Assembly: GCA_030746635.1 (NCBI GenBank)
Contig: JASLMH010000026.1
Location: forward strand, 1-37,977
Length of the DNA: 37,977 nt
Direction of reading: 5' to 3'
From: Alphaproteobacteria bacterium
Lineage (GTDB): Bacteria; Pseudomonadota; Alphaproteobacteria; GCA-2731375
Shown here: piece after piece, positions 37,576 through 37,977 of the stretch
How the letters are laid out: each line of letters starts with the position of its first letter
How positions within the stretch are numbered: the first letter of the stretch is position 1
Program-made: the position numbers and the translations under genes
Notes under the pieces: model-generated
What the model was told of the DNA's origin: nothing
Database searches by the model: none
The model's input: only the letters and a program-made list of their open reading frames with translations

Positions 37576-37665
37576 GGAGGGGTGCCGGAGTGGTCGAACG
37601 GGCCGGTCTCGAAAACCGGTGTACCCTTGCGGGTACCGTGGGTTCGAATCCCACCCCCTCCGCCA
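37576..37665 (+). tRNA. tRNA-Ser (anticodon CGA), CCA encoded
   Basis: Acceptor GGAGGGG/CCCCTCC; anticodon stem-loop CCGGT-CTCGAAA-ACCGG; long variable arm GTACCC-TTGC-GGGTAC; T-arm GTGGGTTCGAATCCCAC; 3' GCCA. Confidence 0.97.
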
Positions 37666-37719
37666 ATTTCTTTGGTAACACTTTGATATGAAAAGATAAA
37701 TTTTAAACATATGATAGCA

Positions 37720-37940
37720 ACCCACGAATAGACCCACGAAAAATGCAGCCCTTAGGGCTGGTTTGCGGACACAGTGGCAAGCGCCGATCGTTTGTATTCT
37801 CGACTGAGACGTGCACTTACACACCTAAATATGCGTGCGAAAGGCTGTTTTTCGATCGTGTCTACACACCGCCACATCTCGTAAAGCCAAGTTGAGAAAA
37901 ACGCTGTGGGCTGGAGTTGGAGTTTTCTCGGATTCGTGGG
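37720..37940. repeat. Two direct copies of ACCCACGAA (37720-37728, 37732-37740) and an inverted copy ATTCGTGGG (37932-37940) downstream of the tRNA
   Basis: Read directly in an AT-richer tail following tRNA-Ser. Confidence 0.5.
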
Positions 37941-37977
37941 CACCTTTTGATGCTGTCTATCTAGCTCCCGGCTGGAC

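Noticed and set aside
37466-37824. ORFs 37466..37681 (AEGVGFEPTVPARVHRFSRPARSTTPAPLRR) and 37540..37824 (RRGWDSNPRYPQGYTGFRDRPVRPLRHPS)
   Set aside because: These are antisense translations of the tRNA-Ser gene, a well-known class of spurious ORF.

Overview
The window is a GC-rich segment of what looks like an alphaproteobacterial (Rhodospirillales-like) chromosome. It is mostly core and housekeeping genes. On the minus strand there is a long conserved block, in transcription order: rplU-rpmA-obgE-proB-proA-nadD-rsfS-rlmH-gpmI-envC-like-ctpA-divergent polysaccharide deacetylase-rppH-alpha/beta hydrolase. A second minus-strand cluster holds the ETF-ubiquinone oxidoreductase, a TPR lipoprotein, ispE and a lipoprotein hydrolase. 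Between them are metabolic and regulatory genes: a family-4-like UDG, lytic transglycosylase, moaB, two TIGR04282/04283-like proteins, a PA0069-like radical SAM protein, MaoC, Zn-ADH, acyl-CoA dehydrogenase, an atypical dTMP kinase, two SDRs, a trypsin-like protease, an M20 peptidase, an FNR-type regulator and a gamma-glutamyltransferase-like protein. A tRNA-Ser(CGA) lies near the right edge, followed by an AT-richer tail with short repeats that could be the start of an integrated element. I found no clear new multi-gene defence or mobile system, no CRISPR array and no rRNA. The observations most worth checking are: an in-frame amber codon in the MaoC dehydratase gene; an apparent non-canonical ATA/ATT start for rsfS; a GfcA/YjbE-like secreted Ser/Thr-tailed small protein; CRP/FNR-superfamily-like palindromes near an FNR-type regulator; the post-tRNA repeats; and several unusual protein variants. 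All calls come from reading the sequence and the supplied ORF translations. No database search was run.
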